This document shows, one piece after another, positions 10,895-22,470 of a stretch of DNA of 64,000 nucleotides. The notes beneath the pieces were generated by a model that saw only the letters and a program-made list of their open reading frames with translations, made no database searches and was not told where the DNA came from. The position numbers and the translations under genes were made by a program. The DNA comes from Basidiobolus meristosporus CBS 931.73 (Eukaryota > Basidiobolomycota > Basidiobolomycetes > Basidiobolales > Basidiobolaceae). Each line of letters begins with the position of its first letter. Position 1 is the first letter of the stretch. Location of the stretch: positions 1 through 64,000 of the forward strand of contig MCFE01000352.1 in assembly GCA_002104905.1 (NCBI GenBank), in the 5' to 3' direction.

Positions 10895-11697
10895 TGTGGT
10901 GGTGTAGAGGTACTCCTGGGAGAAGCTACACAACTCAAGGTGTGTGAGGTGTCTGATGGGTGCAATAACCTCTGGGTCTAATCTGCTGGTGTCTTTGTCA
11001 GTATGTCTCTATGGTAAAAGCTCCTGCTTCTCTAGCTTCCTAGGTGCTCCAAGTGTCTCCAAAGGCCTCTGTGTGTCTTGTGCACTACCCTGAAAGCTCC
11101 TTGATGGCAGGTCTGAGATGTACTGTTGAAGGCAGGTGCAGTGATCAACTGCTAATCAATAAGGTAGAAGTGTTACTGATAGAAGGGATGATTTATTGAT
11201 GAGGGATTGCTTTCCCTTAAATACTTTTCCTGATTGCCAAGTGATTACTAATGACAAGGTTCTAGAAGATTCTAGGTATCAGTGGAATTCTTGATGACAT
11301 CACTATGAGCTAAAAATATGCCAAGAATGTCCTGGAAGGTTCTAAAAGGCACAGCACTCTCAACCAATCAGGAATCAGTAGTCTGAAACCTGTGCAACAT
11401 AGAAATACCATATATGGTATTGAAATGGTAGGGATGGTAACACAGACCTAGGTCATGTGTCACGGGTACTGATGCGGGTACTTGCCTTATATAGATACAT
11501 CCACTGATCACAAAGCTGAATAACATCTGGGATAACTAATGTTAATAACTAATCAGGGGAAACATCATATGGGGATAATACTGATAATATGGGCAAAAGA
11601 AGAATGGGATAATACTGATAAGATAAAATATGGATAAGTATATCATAATGACTATATGAATAAACTTGTCTGTGGGAGGTATGTTTACCCTTCCACA
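10895..11697 (-). repeat. 5' LTR of element B (right on the plus strand)
   Basis: This 803-bp copy of 8082-8885 ends TTCCACA and is followed by the second CCGG. It contains an ATG at 11656 that is by chance in frame with element A's pol. Confidence 0.93.
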
Positions 11698-11701
11698 CCG
11701 G
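11698..11701. repeat. Target-site duplication of element B, right copy (CCGG)
   Basis: Identical to 8078-8081. Element A's pol frame resumes here in the same phase it left at 8081. Confidence 0.9.
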
Positions 11702-14493
11702 AGGAGATCTTACTATTTGAAGAAACCCTGAAAAGGCATGATAAGGCTCTCTCTTATAACGACAAGGAGATGGGACTCTTAAAGACATCGGTTGAAAAAC
11801 CTATCAAAATTCATACAGTGCCCCACACACCCTGGTCATTTAAACCTTACCCACTGCCTAGAGGACTCCAAGCTGATGTGCATGACCTACTTAAGAAGAA
11901 GATTGAAGCTGGTATCCTAGAACCTTGCCATGGACCTTATGCTAACAGATGGTTTGTGACCAAAAAGAAGAATGGGAAGCTCCGATTCATTCAGGACATG
12001 CAACCTGCAAATGCTGTCACTATCAGAGACGCCGCAATACCTCCGTCTATTGATGACTTTGCAGAAAGCTTTAGTGGTCACTCCATCTACTCAACATATG
12101 ATCTCTACTCAGGATACGACCAGATTCCCCTAGATGAGACATCAAGAGATATGTTTGCACTCCAGACACCATTTGGACTGTTAAGAATGACAAGACTTAG
12201 CCAAGGGGCAACAAACTCCGTGGCTCAGTTCCAGAGGTGCATGGTAAATGTGCTCTACCTGTTTATACCTGAGAAACTTGCTGTCTTTGTTGATGACATA
12301 GGCATCAAAGGACCAAAACTCCGGGACACAACTGAAGTTATGCCTGGAGTAAGAGAGTTTGTCTATGACCATATTTCAGACAATGATGCCATATTAGGAG
12401 CCATTGAAGAAGCTGGACTCACCATCAGTGGTGAGAAAAGCAGCTTTGGTGTATCAGAGATATCCATTGTTGGACAAAAATGCAACACCTTTGGTCGTTC
12501 ACCCGGAGTCTCCAAGACACAAAAGATATGCAACTGGCCTACCCCCACAAATCTAACACAAGCTCGTGGCTTTGTGGCAGCTTGTGGGTTCTTTAGGATC
12601 TGGATCCCAAGATTTTCTGAGATAGCAGAACCAATCTACCGACTACAGAGAAAGAATGCCCCATTTAACTGGGGAGAAGAGCAAGAAGAAGCCATGCAAT
12701 TACTAAAAGAGGCCTTAGTATCTCCACCAGTTCTGAGACCTCTTGACTATCAGAACACTGAATGCCCACCTATCTTGACGGTGGATGCAAGCCCTGTAGG
12801 AGCTGGAGCACTACTTGGCCAAGATGATGAAGATGGTAACCGCTATGCCTGCAGATATGAGAGCTGCCTCTTCTCTCCTAGAGAACAAAGATACTCACAG
12901 ATTAAGAGAGAGCTACTAGGAGTTGTGAAGATGCTGAGAAAGCTGAAGTCACAACTCTACATGACACATTTCATCCTGGAGACAGATGCTAAGCCACTTA
13001 TAGGAATGATTAACAAGCCTGATCTACCTGATGATACCACAAATTGGTGGATGGCATGGCTGAAAATGTTTGACTTTGAGGTCAGACATATCCCTGGCAA
13101 GACAAATGTTGTGGCTGATGCACTCTCCAGGAAGGGACCACAGTTGTCTGAAGATATGGACCCTGACTTTGATGACATAATTGATGCAGAAATCCGACAA
13201 CTACACGTGAAGAAGCCCAGCAACTCTACGTGGAACACCATTCAAGACTATCTGAGAACCTTAGAGAAGCCACCAGGAATGAGCCCACATGATTTCAGAA
13301 AGCTCAGGAAGAAGGCCCATCATTTCTACATAAAAGATGGCCTCCTCTTCAAACAAGTAAAGCCTGGACAGACACCAAGAAGAGTTATAGTTGAGCCCCA
13401 GGAACAACTGACTATTATGTCAAGCCTTCATGAAGGAAGACCCGGTGGTCATAGAGGCAGAGATGCCACTTACAATGTTGTTTCCAGTAGATACTACTGG
13501 GAGCATATGTATCATGATGTCCAACACTTTGTTGAATCTTGTGACATTTGCCAAAGAAGGTCAACCAAGAGATATGAGGAGCTGCTCCATCCCACCTACA
13601 CACCTTGTCTATGGCAGAAGGTTGGCATTGACCTGGTCCACATGCCAACTGCTGGAACCAAGAAGTACCTTGTTGTTGCCAGAGATGATCTGAGTGGGTG
13701 GGTAGAAGCTCGAGCCCTACCCAATAACAAAAGCCACACCATATGGAGATTTATTCTTGAAGATATAATATGCAGATTTGGCTGCATCAGCCAGTTTGTT
13801 GCTGACCGAGGAGAAATGACCTCAAATTTGATCCAGGAACTCTGCTCACAATACAAGATTCATATTGCTTTCACTACCGCTTATCACCCACAGGCCAATG
13901 GAATGGTTGAAAGAGGCCATGGCCCGTTAGTTAACTCCCTGGTCAAGAGCTGCAACAACATGACACTACAGTGGCCTACACAACTTCATCTAGCACTCTG
14001 GGCAGATAGAATCACTACAAAGCGCAGCACAGGTCTATCTCCATTCAAATTGCTTTATGGACATGATTGCGTTCTTCCCATAGAGCTTGACTCAATATCC
14101 TGGAACATGCTAGAGTGGAGAACTACAATGAGTACAGATGAACTACTGACTACACACATCAAACAGCTTGATCACCATGAACTTGATATTACCCAAGCAG
14201 CTGCTAAACTCAAAGAGACAAGACTTCAGAACAAGGAACCATTTGACAAGTCACATAGCCTTAGACCAAAGCCATTACTGCAAGGAGATCCAGTACTGCT
14301 CTATGATTCCACTTTAGACAAGCAGTGGAGTCGCAAATTTGACAATAAGTGGTCTGGCCCATATATTGTCTCTATGGTGATTGGAAATGGAAGCTACTAC
14401 CTGTCTGAACTTGATGGAACACCGCTAAGAGCACCTGTGGCAGGAAACCGACTTAAGCTATTCAAGCACCGGAATTTTGCACATTACATTTAG
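11702..14493 (+). CDS. Element A pol: reverse transcriptase, RNase H, integrase (continuation of the 6020 frame)
   Basis: This is the 3' part of element A's polyprotein, open from the element B junction to the stop. RT carries YDLYSGYDQIPL and the catalytic FVDD (aspartates at about 12292-12297). RNase H starts near 12775 (VDASPVGAGA). The integrase HHCC region lies near 13425-13560 (GHRGRD; CDICQRR). The integrase core shows D (GIDLVH), D (VADRGE) and E (NGMVERGH), the DDE triad. No frameshifts are seen. As element B separates it from gag and from A's start codon, it is probably not translated as a normal polyprotein, although its enzymes look intact. Confidence 0.9.
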
Positions 14494-14518
14494 TTTGCTT
14501 TGACCTGAGTTCAAAGCT

Positions 14519-14532
14519 GAGAGGGGGGTGGA
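14519..14532 (+). other. Polypurine tract of element A
   Basis: GAGAGGGGGGTGGA abuts the 3' LTR, the expected plus-strand primer site. Confidence 0.8.
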
Positions 14533-15615
14533 TGTAGTGGGGTCACAGTGACACCCACAGGCAGATGTGCTCATTCTTATGCGTTCACTTCCCTAAAAAG
14601 GATTACCCCGCCTATATTATTATCATCCCAAATTTGCAATATTTCCTATTTTTGTCTATGTGATTATTACTATGCAACCTGACAAACTATTTGTCACTAT
14701 TAACCCATTGCACAAGCTATTCTTATTCCTTGCCAAGATGCCAAGATAAGATAGTTACCTTATAAGGCAAGTACCCCAACAGTGCCCATGTCACGTGACC
14801 ATCTTGGTTTCATAACCCCCCATCTCACTACCATAAGAGGCAACCACATGACACAGAGGTTTCATATTACCACTACCTGAATGGCTAGGTGCCACTATGT
14901 CTCATGGAACAATCCGCCAAGAATTTGCGCTATTTTTAGTACACAAAGACATGATTGGTTGTCTACTACCTTTTGGAAACTTCCGGAAAGTATTTTCTAG
15001 CAAGAATTTGAGCAGCAAAAAAAAAAGTATATAAGGGAGGCTATCCCTTAAAATAAATCATCCCTCTTCCAATATTCCGACTTATTGATTAGTGAGATCA
15101 CCGCTACCTATTACTACTATTTTCTGACTCAGACCTGACAACACTCTCAGGAAACCGCGCTGACAGCCAACTGACCTTAGAGGCACTACTTGTGAGGAAT
15201 ACTCAGAGTAGGTATATTTTATTATATTTGTTTGTTTTCCCAAGTTTGTTCTTGTACAGGCAAAGATACTTTTCAGTCTTTGTAACTATTGGTCAAAGCT
15301 GCATTCTTATCAAGTCCCTGTTGGTGGAGTTTACAGTTGTTTTGACTTTGGAAGCTTTAGTACATTGTCATCTCAAAGGACATCAAAGCCATTATAAACT
15401 TTTGTTAAGACGCCAACTAAGTTGGGGATTGTAGTTCAATAGTTTTCCCTTGACAAGCTTGAGGCTTTATCCCCCATCACATTAGATTAGACAAAAGACC
15501 CAGTATTCCTAGCAAGCTTTTGCCAGAGGTTATCGCACCCAGTGAACACCCCACACACATTCACACTTGAGAAGTGTTGGCCGTATTTTGCCCTTTGGAC
15601 TTATACACCACCACA
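14533..15615 (+). repeat. 3' LTR of element A
   Basis: Copy of 4802-5879, slightly longer because of an extended A-run near 15020. Many of the differences between the LTRs are C/T or G/A changes. It joins directly onto transposase sequence at 15616. Confidence 0.93.
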
Positions 15616-18600
15616 ACGGCCAATATCTTGCCTTACAAGTCATAATTGACTATCCATCAGTTACTACTGTACTAACATTATCTTGCTGGCCAGTTGATAC
15701 TTTTATATTGGCACCAGGCTGTTGTTGTCACCTTGCGCAAACTGAGTCAGGTAAGTTTGTGACATCTTTAGGCTTACCTCAGCCTTATGGATATGGCATG
15801 CAGAGTGCTAGCTCTGACAAAGAAGGCTCACTGATAGATTGTGAGCCTATCCCCCCTAACAACAGTACCGCACATTAGCCCGGTCAAATTACAATATGCA
15901 ATACTATAATACCCATTGAAGCAGTTGCCAAGAATTCTTTATGGAGCCAAGTGAGCCCAGTAATTTGTCTACTGGTGAATGATGTAATGTTGTGCCTAGA
16001 GAAGCAACAGGTTTCTGCTAATATCAGTAATGGGGGCTTGGAGGATTTATTACTACTACTTGCCAAAATTATTCTGGGACGCAACTTAACATGTACATGG
16101 TACATGTGGACAACTGTCATGTGGCTGGCAACTCATGGCCTGGGGACTGTCCTTATTGCAGCATGTTTTTACAGTTGCATGGCTTTCACATCCAAAAATG
16201 CCACCTTTGCAACATGTCCAAATTGTCAGGAATCCACTACCACTGAGGGAAAACATTGTTCACACTGCAGATATATTTTGGTAATAACCTGTCTAAAGAA
16301 GCTCATGCAGCTCAACAGATATAGCAAAGCTATACAGTACCACACCCGGTTTCAATCAAGTGCAAACATATCCACTATATTTGATGGCAAACACTACAAA
16401 CCACTACCAAGCAAGGGCTACTTTGAAGGTATGTATGATCATGCCTTTGCCTTAGCACTTGATGGATTCTAATTAAACAAGTACTCTACCAGCAAATTCT
16501 GCTGGCCACTAATTCTCACTAACCTAAATCTGCCGCCTGTCTTACAGGATCAAAGCAAAAGTTTAGTGGTAGTCTCACTGGTATCTGGGCCTATATCACC
16601 ATCAAACCTGGATAGCTACCTGTATCCATTACTGAATTAATTGGTATGCCTTGCAGCAGGGCAATAGTAAATGACGTCATGCCATAGAGCGCATTATTAC
16701 TTGCATTGGAGATACCCCAGCCATCAGCTACATAGCTGGCTTTTTGAGCACAATGGATGGTATTGCTGTCAAATGTGTGAGATCCAGGGGATTTACTCCA
16801 TTACTCACATATATTAATGTTACCCAAACACCAACACTAAGAACATCATCTTCCCACACAGAGAATGTACAGAATTCAGCATGCAATTGCAACAAAGTTG
16901 CCAAGCTATAAGCCATTGGCCACAATATGGAATCAATTAGAAATCATAGACACTGAAGATAGATGGTATCTGTTAGAGCACAAGATTTCCACTGGGAGCA
17001 ATGTATTTGCTTTTCAACAATATCCCTATATAGATGACCAAGCTGTACATGGGGCATTTCAAGCTAAATGAGCCCTTTGAGATACCAGAGACATTTGAAA
17101 GAATTGGCAAGATATTACAGAGAATGCACTACCCTAAGTACTTCCCATGGGTTCCAAGCAATTTTCATATGCATATGCAACAATACAACTGCAAAGACTG
17201 GATGAACTGGATATGTATATGTTCACATGGCATTTTGAAGCCACTCCTATTAAGAGTGTATTGGAAGCATTGGGAGTCATATGTGACATTGTAGGAATAT
17301 TTATCCAGAAGCAGATCACCACTGCCAACTTGACATAAGTACAGCTGTTGTGCAAAGAGTTTATAACAGGATTTTAGAGGCTATACTACAAACATAGAGC
17401 TGAGCACATAGATCTCTGCCACTGCTATATCCATTCTGTACTCCATCTTGTTTGGTGTGTGGAGAAAATTAGCCATTGCTTCACCCTTTGAGAGTTTACC
17501 ATTGAACCAATGTTTGGGGAGGTAGGAAGTCAAGTCAGGTTGCTTGTAATACCATATCCCAACATCATCAAGAATATTATCTTAAGTCTGTGATGGAAGT
17601 GATGAGTTGGCCCATGAATGGCAGCCTGGAAGAGTTGGAAAATGCTGAGGACAGATGCACACATGAAGACACCTATGCCTAGGGCATTAAGAAGCTGAGC
17701 TGCCCCAATGCTTGGGTAATCAGTTAAATAATGCAAATTTGGGTTGGGTGCAACAAGCAACTAATTCTTATTTGGAAAACTCTACCAAGGTATGCCAGAT
17801 TTCTCATGGTCACAAGCCAACTGCTACACTATTCAATTTGGAATTCAACAAACAAGAGCCAGAGCATGCCTATAAGGGGGACTAAAATCCAGCAGGGAGA
17901 AGGAATCTATTAGCTAAATCCCAAAAAGCTCATTGCAGATATTCAGAAGATATTCATGGTAGATGTGGCGGTAACTAAGCATATCTTACAAGATGTATAT
18001 GTTACCAGCAATACAGGATATATGGCAACTTTGCAAGTATCACACTAAAAAGCCATAAAGTGAGTTGATAAAAGTATGTCAATTGTAGCAGGTGTGCATG
18101 TTTGTAGAGGTTAGTAAGCAGGAGGCAATAGTTTTTTTTTGATTTAAACTATATGTGAAATACTCAAGGTAGTAGTGGGTAAGCAAATAAAGAGGGGCAA
18201 TTCTACAGTGGAATATATGAATTGCACAAGGGGAGGCAGCAAAAACAAATACCATTTGGTAAATTAGTACAGTAGTATTATACAGAAGTAGTTGTGGGTC
18301 AATATACAGCTGTGATAATGCCATTGGAGACTTGCTGTGAGGCTGTCAAAATACTGTCAAGTTTTTTGCCATGTAAGGCAATTGGATATACTGGCTGGTT
18401 TGATCCATTTAAAGTAGTTGTAGAGCATGTCAGGACTGCAACAATGCCATGCAACTATTGTCACAACACCAATCAAACCCTGTCAAGTTTTATAACTTTA
18501 TTTGTCAGTAGAATTAGCAAAACACCGTTGTGATCCCATCACAAAATTGTCAAGAGGGTCACTGATTACAAGCTGCTGATATTAGGATGGTTTCTAAACA

Positions 18601-18640
18601 GGATTCTGACAGCTCTTCTGGATTGGATCCACCAGTGGGA
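15616..18640 (+). pseudogene. tnp2-type transposase copy T1, decayed
   Basis: Colinear with the better copy at 24880-28932. It starts within the N-terminal part of the transposase, cut by element A's LTR, and runs through the CPNCQES cysteine region (about 16215), the ALALDGF motif (about 16446) and the GDTPA region (about 16700). It then reaches a non-coding 3' region shared with other copies (18200-18640). Many stops and frameshifts are present. It is a dead copy of a CACTA/EnSpm-like DNA transposon. Confidence 0.82.
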
Positions 18641-19680
18641 CCAAAATATTTTGCATAGGTGGAAGAATACACACCAAAAGCAACTGTGTTCAGATTGTGC
18701 CATCACCATTCAATATGGAATTTTCACAAATACAAGCCAGAGTGAACTTACAATGGGGACTAAGTTCTTTGCAGATATTCAGGAGACATTTATGGGAAAA
18801 GTGGGGCTACCAAGGATAAGTTTGCAAGATGTATGTCACCAGCAATACAAGGTATAAAGCAACTTTGCAAGTATCACATTAAAAGGACATACAACTGAGG
18901 TGATAGAAGTGTGGTAATTGCAGCAGGTGTGCATGAATGTAGAGGTTAGTAGGCAGGAGGCCATAGTTTATTTTGATAGGAACTATACTTGGACTACCCA
19001 TGGTAGTCATGGGTTAGCAATTAAAGAGAGAAATGATTCTTCAGTGATGCTTAATATAGAGGGTACCTCTGAAGCAAAAGCTTTCCACTGTAGGCAATGC
19101 ATTTGCTCTTCAATAATATCCCTATACTAAAAACCAAGTTGTAAATGGGGCATTTGAAGCTTAGCAAGTCCTTTGCAGCACCAGAGAAACTTGAAAAAAT
19201 TGGCCAGATACCTTGGAGTATGTGCTACCCAAAGAATATTTCAGCAGCCCCAATCAACATTCATATAAATATGTGCAGATACAAGTGGTGGTGCACTCCT
19301 GAGAAGTTGTACACCTTGTAGTGGCGGCACTTTTCAACTTGAATACAGATTTTATGAAAACCAGATAAACTTAATATGGAGGGAATATGTTTGTGTAAAA
19401 GCTTATTGCTGGGAGAGATGCAAATACTCTGGAACAATACACAGTACAGATGGTCATGTTCTACATGGGGCATTGCAAGCTAAATGAGTTCCTGGAAATA
19501 CAGGGTAAATGTGAAAGATTTGGCCTCATACAACAGAGTATCTGATACCTAAAATACTTCTTGCAAGCTCTAATGAATAACCATACTTATATGCATGAAA
19601 GAAAGTGCAAAGATTTCACAAATGGGATATATATTTATTCAAGTGGCCTTCCCAAACCCTATGAAAAGCAGCTTAATCCT
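18641..19680 (+). other. Mosaic of short transposase fragments
   Basis: At least three pieces of the same transposon are joined head to tail: a 3'-region piece (18690-19040, like 27080-27450), a middle-transposase piece (about 19045-19280, like 26220-26460) and a second middle piece (about 19340-19680). A short minus-oriented piece at about 19286-19335 resembles 28987-29045. No open gene survives. Repeated insertion or rearrangement is the likely cause. Confidence 0.65.
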
Positions 19681-22125
19681 GCAGGGGGATCCAATCTGAA
19701 TTAACTATCAAGATTCTGTCAGGAGGCCAGTATAATACCAGCAGCTTGGAATTATTGACCATCTACATGACCTTATAATGGGATCACAATGGCATTTTGC
19801 TAATTTTACAGCCAAACAAAGTTGAAAAATATAACAATGTTTGTACTGTGTTTTGCCAAGGGTGGAATGGCATTGTTGGGGTCTCAGTGTGTGTTACAAC
19901 TTTTTGAGTGGATCTAACTGGCCAGTACATCCAATTGTTTTATATAGCAAGAAACTTGACAGTGTTTTGATGGCCTCTTTGCAAGCCTCTGATGGCATTA
20001 TCATGGCAGCATGTTGGCCTATAGCTACCTCTGTATAATGCTACCATACCAATTTACCAATTGGTATTTCCTTTTTCTACTTCCCCTTGCGCAATTCATA
20101 TATTCCACTGTAGAATTACCCTTCTTTGTTTGCATACCAACTCCTACCTTGGGTATTTCACATATAGTTTGAATCAAAAAATACTACGGTCTCCTGCATA
20201 CTAACCTCTACTAAGGTGCACACCTGCTGCAATGACATACCTCTGTGACTTCAGCTATATGGCTTTTCAGTGTGATGCTTTCAAAGTTGATATATACCTT
20301 GCATTGCTGGTAACATATGCATCTTGCAAAATATGCTTGGTTACTGCCACTTCTGCCCTTAATACCTCCAGAAAATCCGCAAAGAACTTTTTGGTATTTA
20401 GCCAACAGATTCCTTCTAACTGCTGGATTCTAGTCCCTCTGATAGGTGCATACCAGCTCTTGTTTGTGTGAATTCTGAATTGAATGGTGCAGATACTGGC
20501 TTGTGACCATGAGAAATCCAGCATACTCTGGTAGAGTTTTCCTAATAAAAGTTAGTACAACTCCCAAAAGGTGAAGTAAGGTCCAATATTCACAACATGC
20601 CAAGCAAGATGGAGTAGCAAATGGACAGAGTAGTGGCCAAGATCTGCTTGTTCAGCTTTATGCTTGTAGTATAGTTGCTAAAATTCCGCCACAAACTCTT
20701 TGCACAAAAGCTGTAGATGCATCCAGTTGGCTTAATGATCCACTTTGGGATAAATATTTCTACAGTGTTTACATACAACTCCTATTGCTTCCATTGTACT
20801 CTTGGTCAAAATGGATTCAGAAGACCACTTGAATAATTACATATCCAGTTCATCCAATCCTTGCACTGGTATTGTCACCTATGCATATGAGTGTTACTTG
20901 GAGCCTGTGGGAAGTACTTAGGTTAGCAGTGTGGTGGTATAGAGGTACTCCTGGGAGAAGCTACACAACTCAAGGTGTGTGAGGTGTCTGATGGGTGCAA
21001 TAACCTTTGGGTCTAAACTGCTGGTGTCTTTGTCAATATGTCATTATGGTAAAAGCCCCTGCTTCTCTAGCTCCCTAGGTGCTCCAAGTGTTGCCAAAGG
21101 CCTATGTGTTTCTTGTGCACTACCCTGAAAAGCTCCTTGATGGCAGGTCTGAGATGTACTGTTGAAGGCAGGTGCAGTGATCAACTGCTAATCAATAAGG
21201 GAGAAGTGTTACTGATAGAAGGGATGATTCATTGACTAGGGATTGACTTCCCTGAAATACTTTTCCTGATTGCCAAGTGATTACTAATGACAAGGTTCTA
21301 GAGAATTCCAGCCACCAGTGGAGTTCTTGATGACATCATTATGAGCTAAAAATATGCCAAGAGTGTCCTGGAATGTTCTACAAGGCACAGCACATCCAAC
21401 CAATCAGGGATCAGTAGTCTGAAACATGTGCAACATAGAGATACCATATATGGTGTTTAAGTGGTAGGGATGGTAACACAGCCTTAGGTCATGTGCCACA
21501 GGTACTTACATGGGTACTTGCCCAATTTAGATACATATAAAGAGCACAAAGCTGAATAACTTCTGGGATAACTAATGCTAATAACTAATCTGGGTAAACA
21601 TCATATGTGGATAATACTAATAATATGGGCAAAAGAAGATTGGGATAATACTGATAAGATGAAATATGGATAAGTACAGCATCATAGCTATATGAATAAA
21701 CCTCTCTGTTGGAGGTATGCTTACCCTTCAACAGTGAATACTATGTAATATCTTGCCAATTCTTTTAAATTTCTCTGATATCTCAAAGGGCTCATCTAGC
21801 TTGAAATATCCCATGTACAACTTAGTCATCAGTATGGGGATATTGTCAAAAAGCAAATGAATTACTCCCAGTGGAAAGCTTTTGCTCCAACAAATACTGT
21901 CTATTGTAAGTATCTCTGGTTTCCAGTTAATTGCATATTCTGGCCAATGGCTTATAGCTTGCTAGCCTTGCTGCAATGCATGCTGATTTCTGTATGTTCT
22001 CTCTGTGGGAAGATGATGCTTTTAGTGTGGGTACTTGGGTAATAATAGTGTGTGTGAATTATGGAGTAAGTCCCTTGGATCTCACATATCCATCACTACT
22101 ATTGTCTTTTGTGCCCAGAAAAGCA
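19681..22125 (-). pseudogene. tnp2-type transposase copy T4, minus strand, split by a solo LTR
   Basis: The reverse complement matches the 3' region and C-terminal half of the transposase. Positions 19681-20090 invert 18200-18640, 20200-20920 invert 27000-27420 plus upstream sequence, and 21734-22125 continue into the middle of the protein. The transposase reading runs across the solo LTR at 20930-21733. Similarity stops near 22125, so the N-terminal half is missing. Stops are frequent. Confidence 0.75.
20930..21733 (-). repeat. Solo LTR of the element B family
   Basis: Starts TGTGGTGGTATAGAGG and ends CCTTCAACA, aligning end to end with the LTRs of element B but clearly more diverged. No internal element sequence is attached. 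It interrupts transposase copy T4, and its removal roughly restores alignment with the other copies. A clean target duplication is not visible (flanks gcag and gtga). Confidence 0.88.
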
Positions 22126-22470
22126 AAAAGCTTTACAATATTTGTTGGCTACCCCTATGAAAAATTATTAAGATGATCCCATCAAAAGTTAATGACCCAT
22201 GACTGAGAGGTACTGATCTTGTCAGGACACCGTCCAGAGACTGTTGAAAAATAATTGCACCCCAGATTTCACAAAAAACTTTGTCAAATTTTTCATCACA
22301 ACAATGTATAAGTGGCTTTTGATTGGATCCCTGCCAATTTGCTCACTTTCTGATCCCAGACACTCAATCACCTCCTACGTTTGTGTGAATAGATTGGCTA
22401 TTGCCTCTTTTTCACACTCCTTACTTCCTGACTCAACCATTTCTCTTACTTTTTGTGCGTACAAATTGAT

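Larger units (their letters stand above)
8082..11697 (-). mobile_element. Element B: short non-autonomous LTR retrotransposon with gag-protease only
   Basis: This 3.6-kb element lies on the minus strand inside element A's coding region. It has LTRs of 804 and 803 bp, a primer site, one intact 618-codon gag-protease gene and a polypurine tract. No RT, RNase H or integrase is present, and only about 65 bp separate the gene's stop from the polypurine tract. By eye the LTRs differ at about seven bases and one indel, which suggests a recent insertion. It resembles the published TR-GAG class (LTR elements carrying only gag), here with protease retained. Movement would need pol supplied in trans. 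Confidence 0.92.
4802..15615 (+). mobile_element. Element A: near-complete Ty3/gypsy-type LTR retrotransposon
   Basis: It has a 5' LTR (4802-5879), tRNA primer site, one long gag-pro-pol frame, polypurine tract and 3' LTR (14533-15615). The frame is broken by one TGA (7058-7060) and by insertion of element B (8082-11697). Domain order is gag, protease, RT, RNase H, integrase, as in Metaviridae. By eye the two LTRs differ at roughly 20-25 positions over about 1,080 bp, so it is fairly young. No matching target duplication was seen: the 4 bp left of it read gcgt and those right of it read acgg. The ends may therefore have been altered by recombination. Confidence 0.92.

Noticed and set aside
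8082-11697. Element B as a decayed full-length element with pol lost gradually
   Set aside because: LTRs are nearly identical and the gag-protease gene is perfect, with its stop close to the polypurine tract. Slow decay would leave pol remnants and mutations.
11656-11701. ATG at 11656 as the start of a 945-codon pol gene
   Set aside because: This ATG and the next 14 codons lie in element B's LTR, on the strand opposite to B. The frame fusion is a by-product of insertion; true pol sequence starts at the junction.
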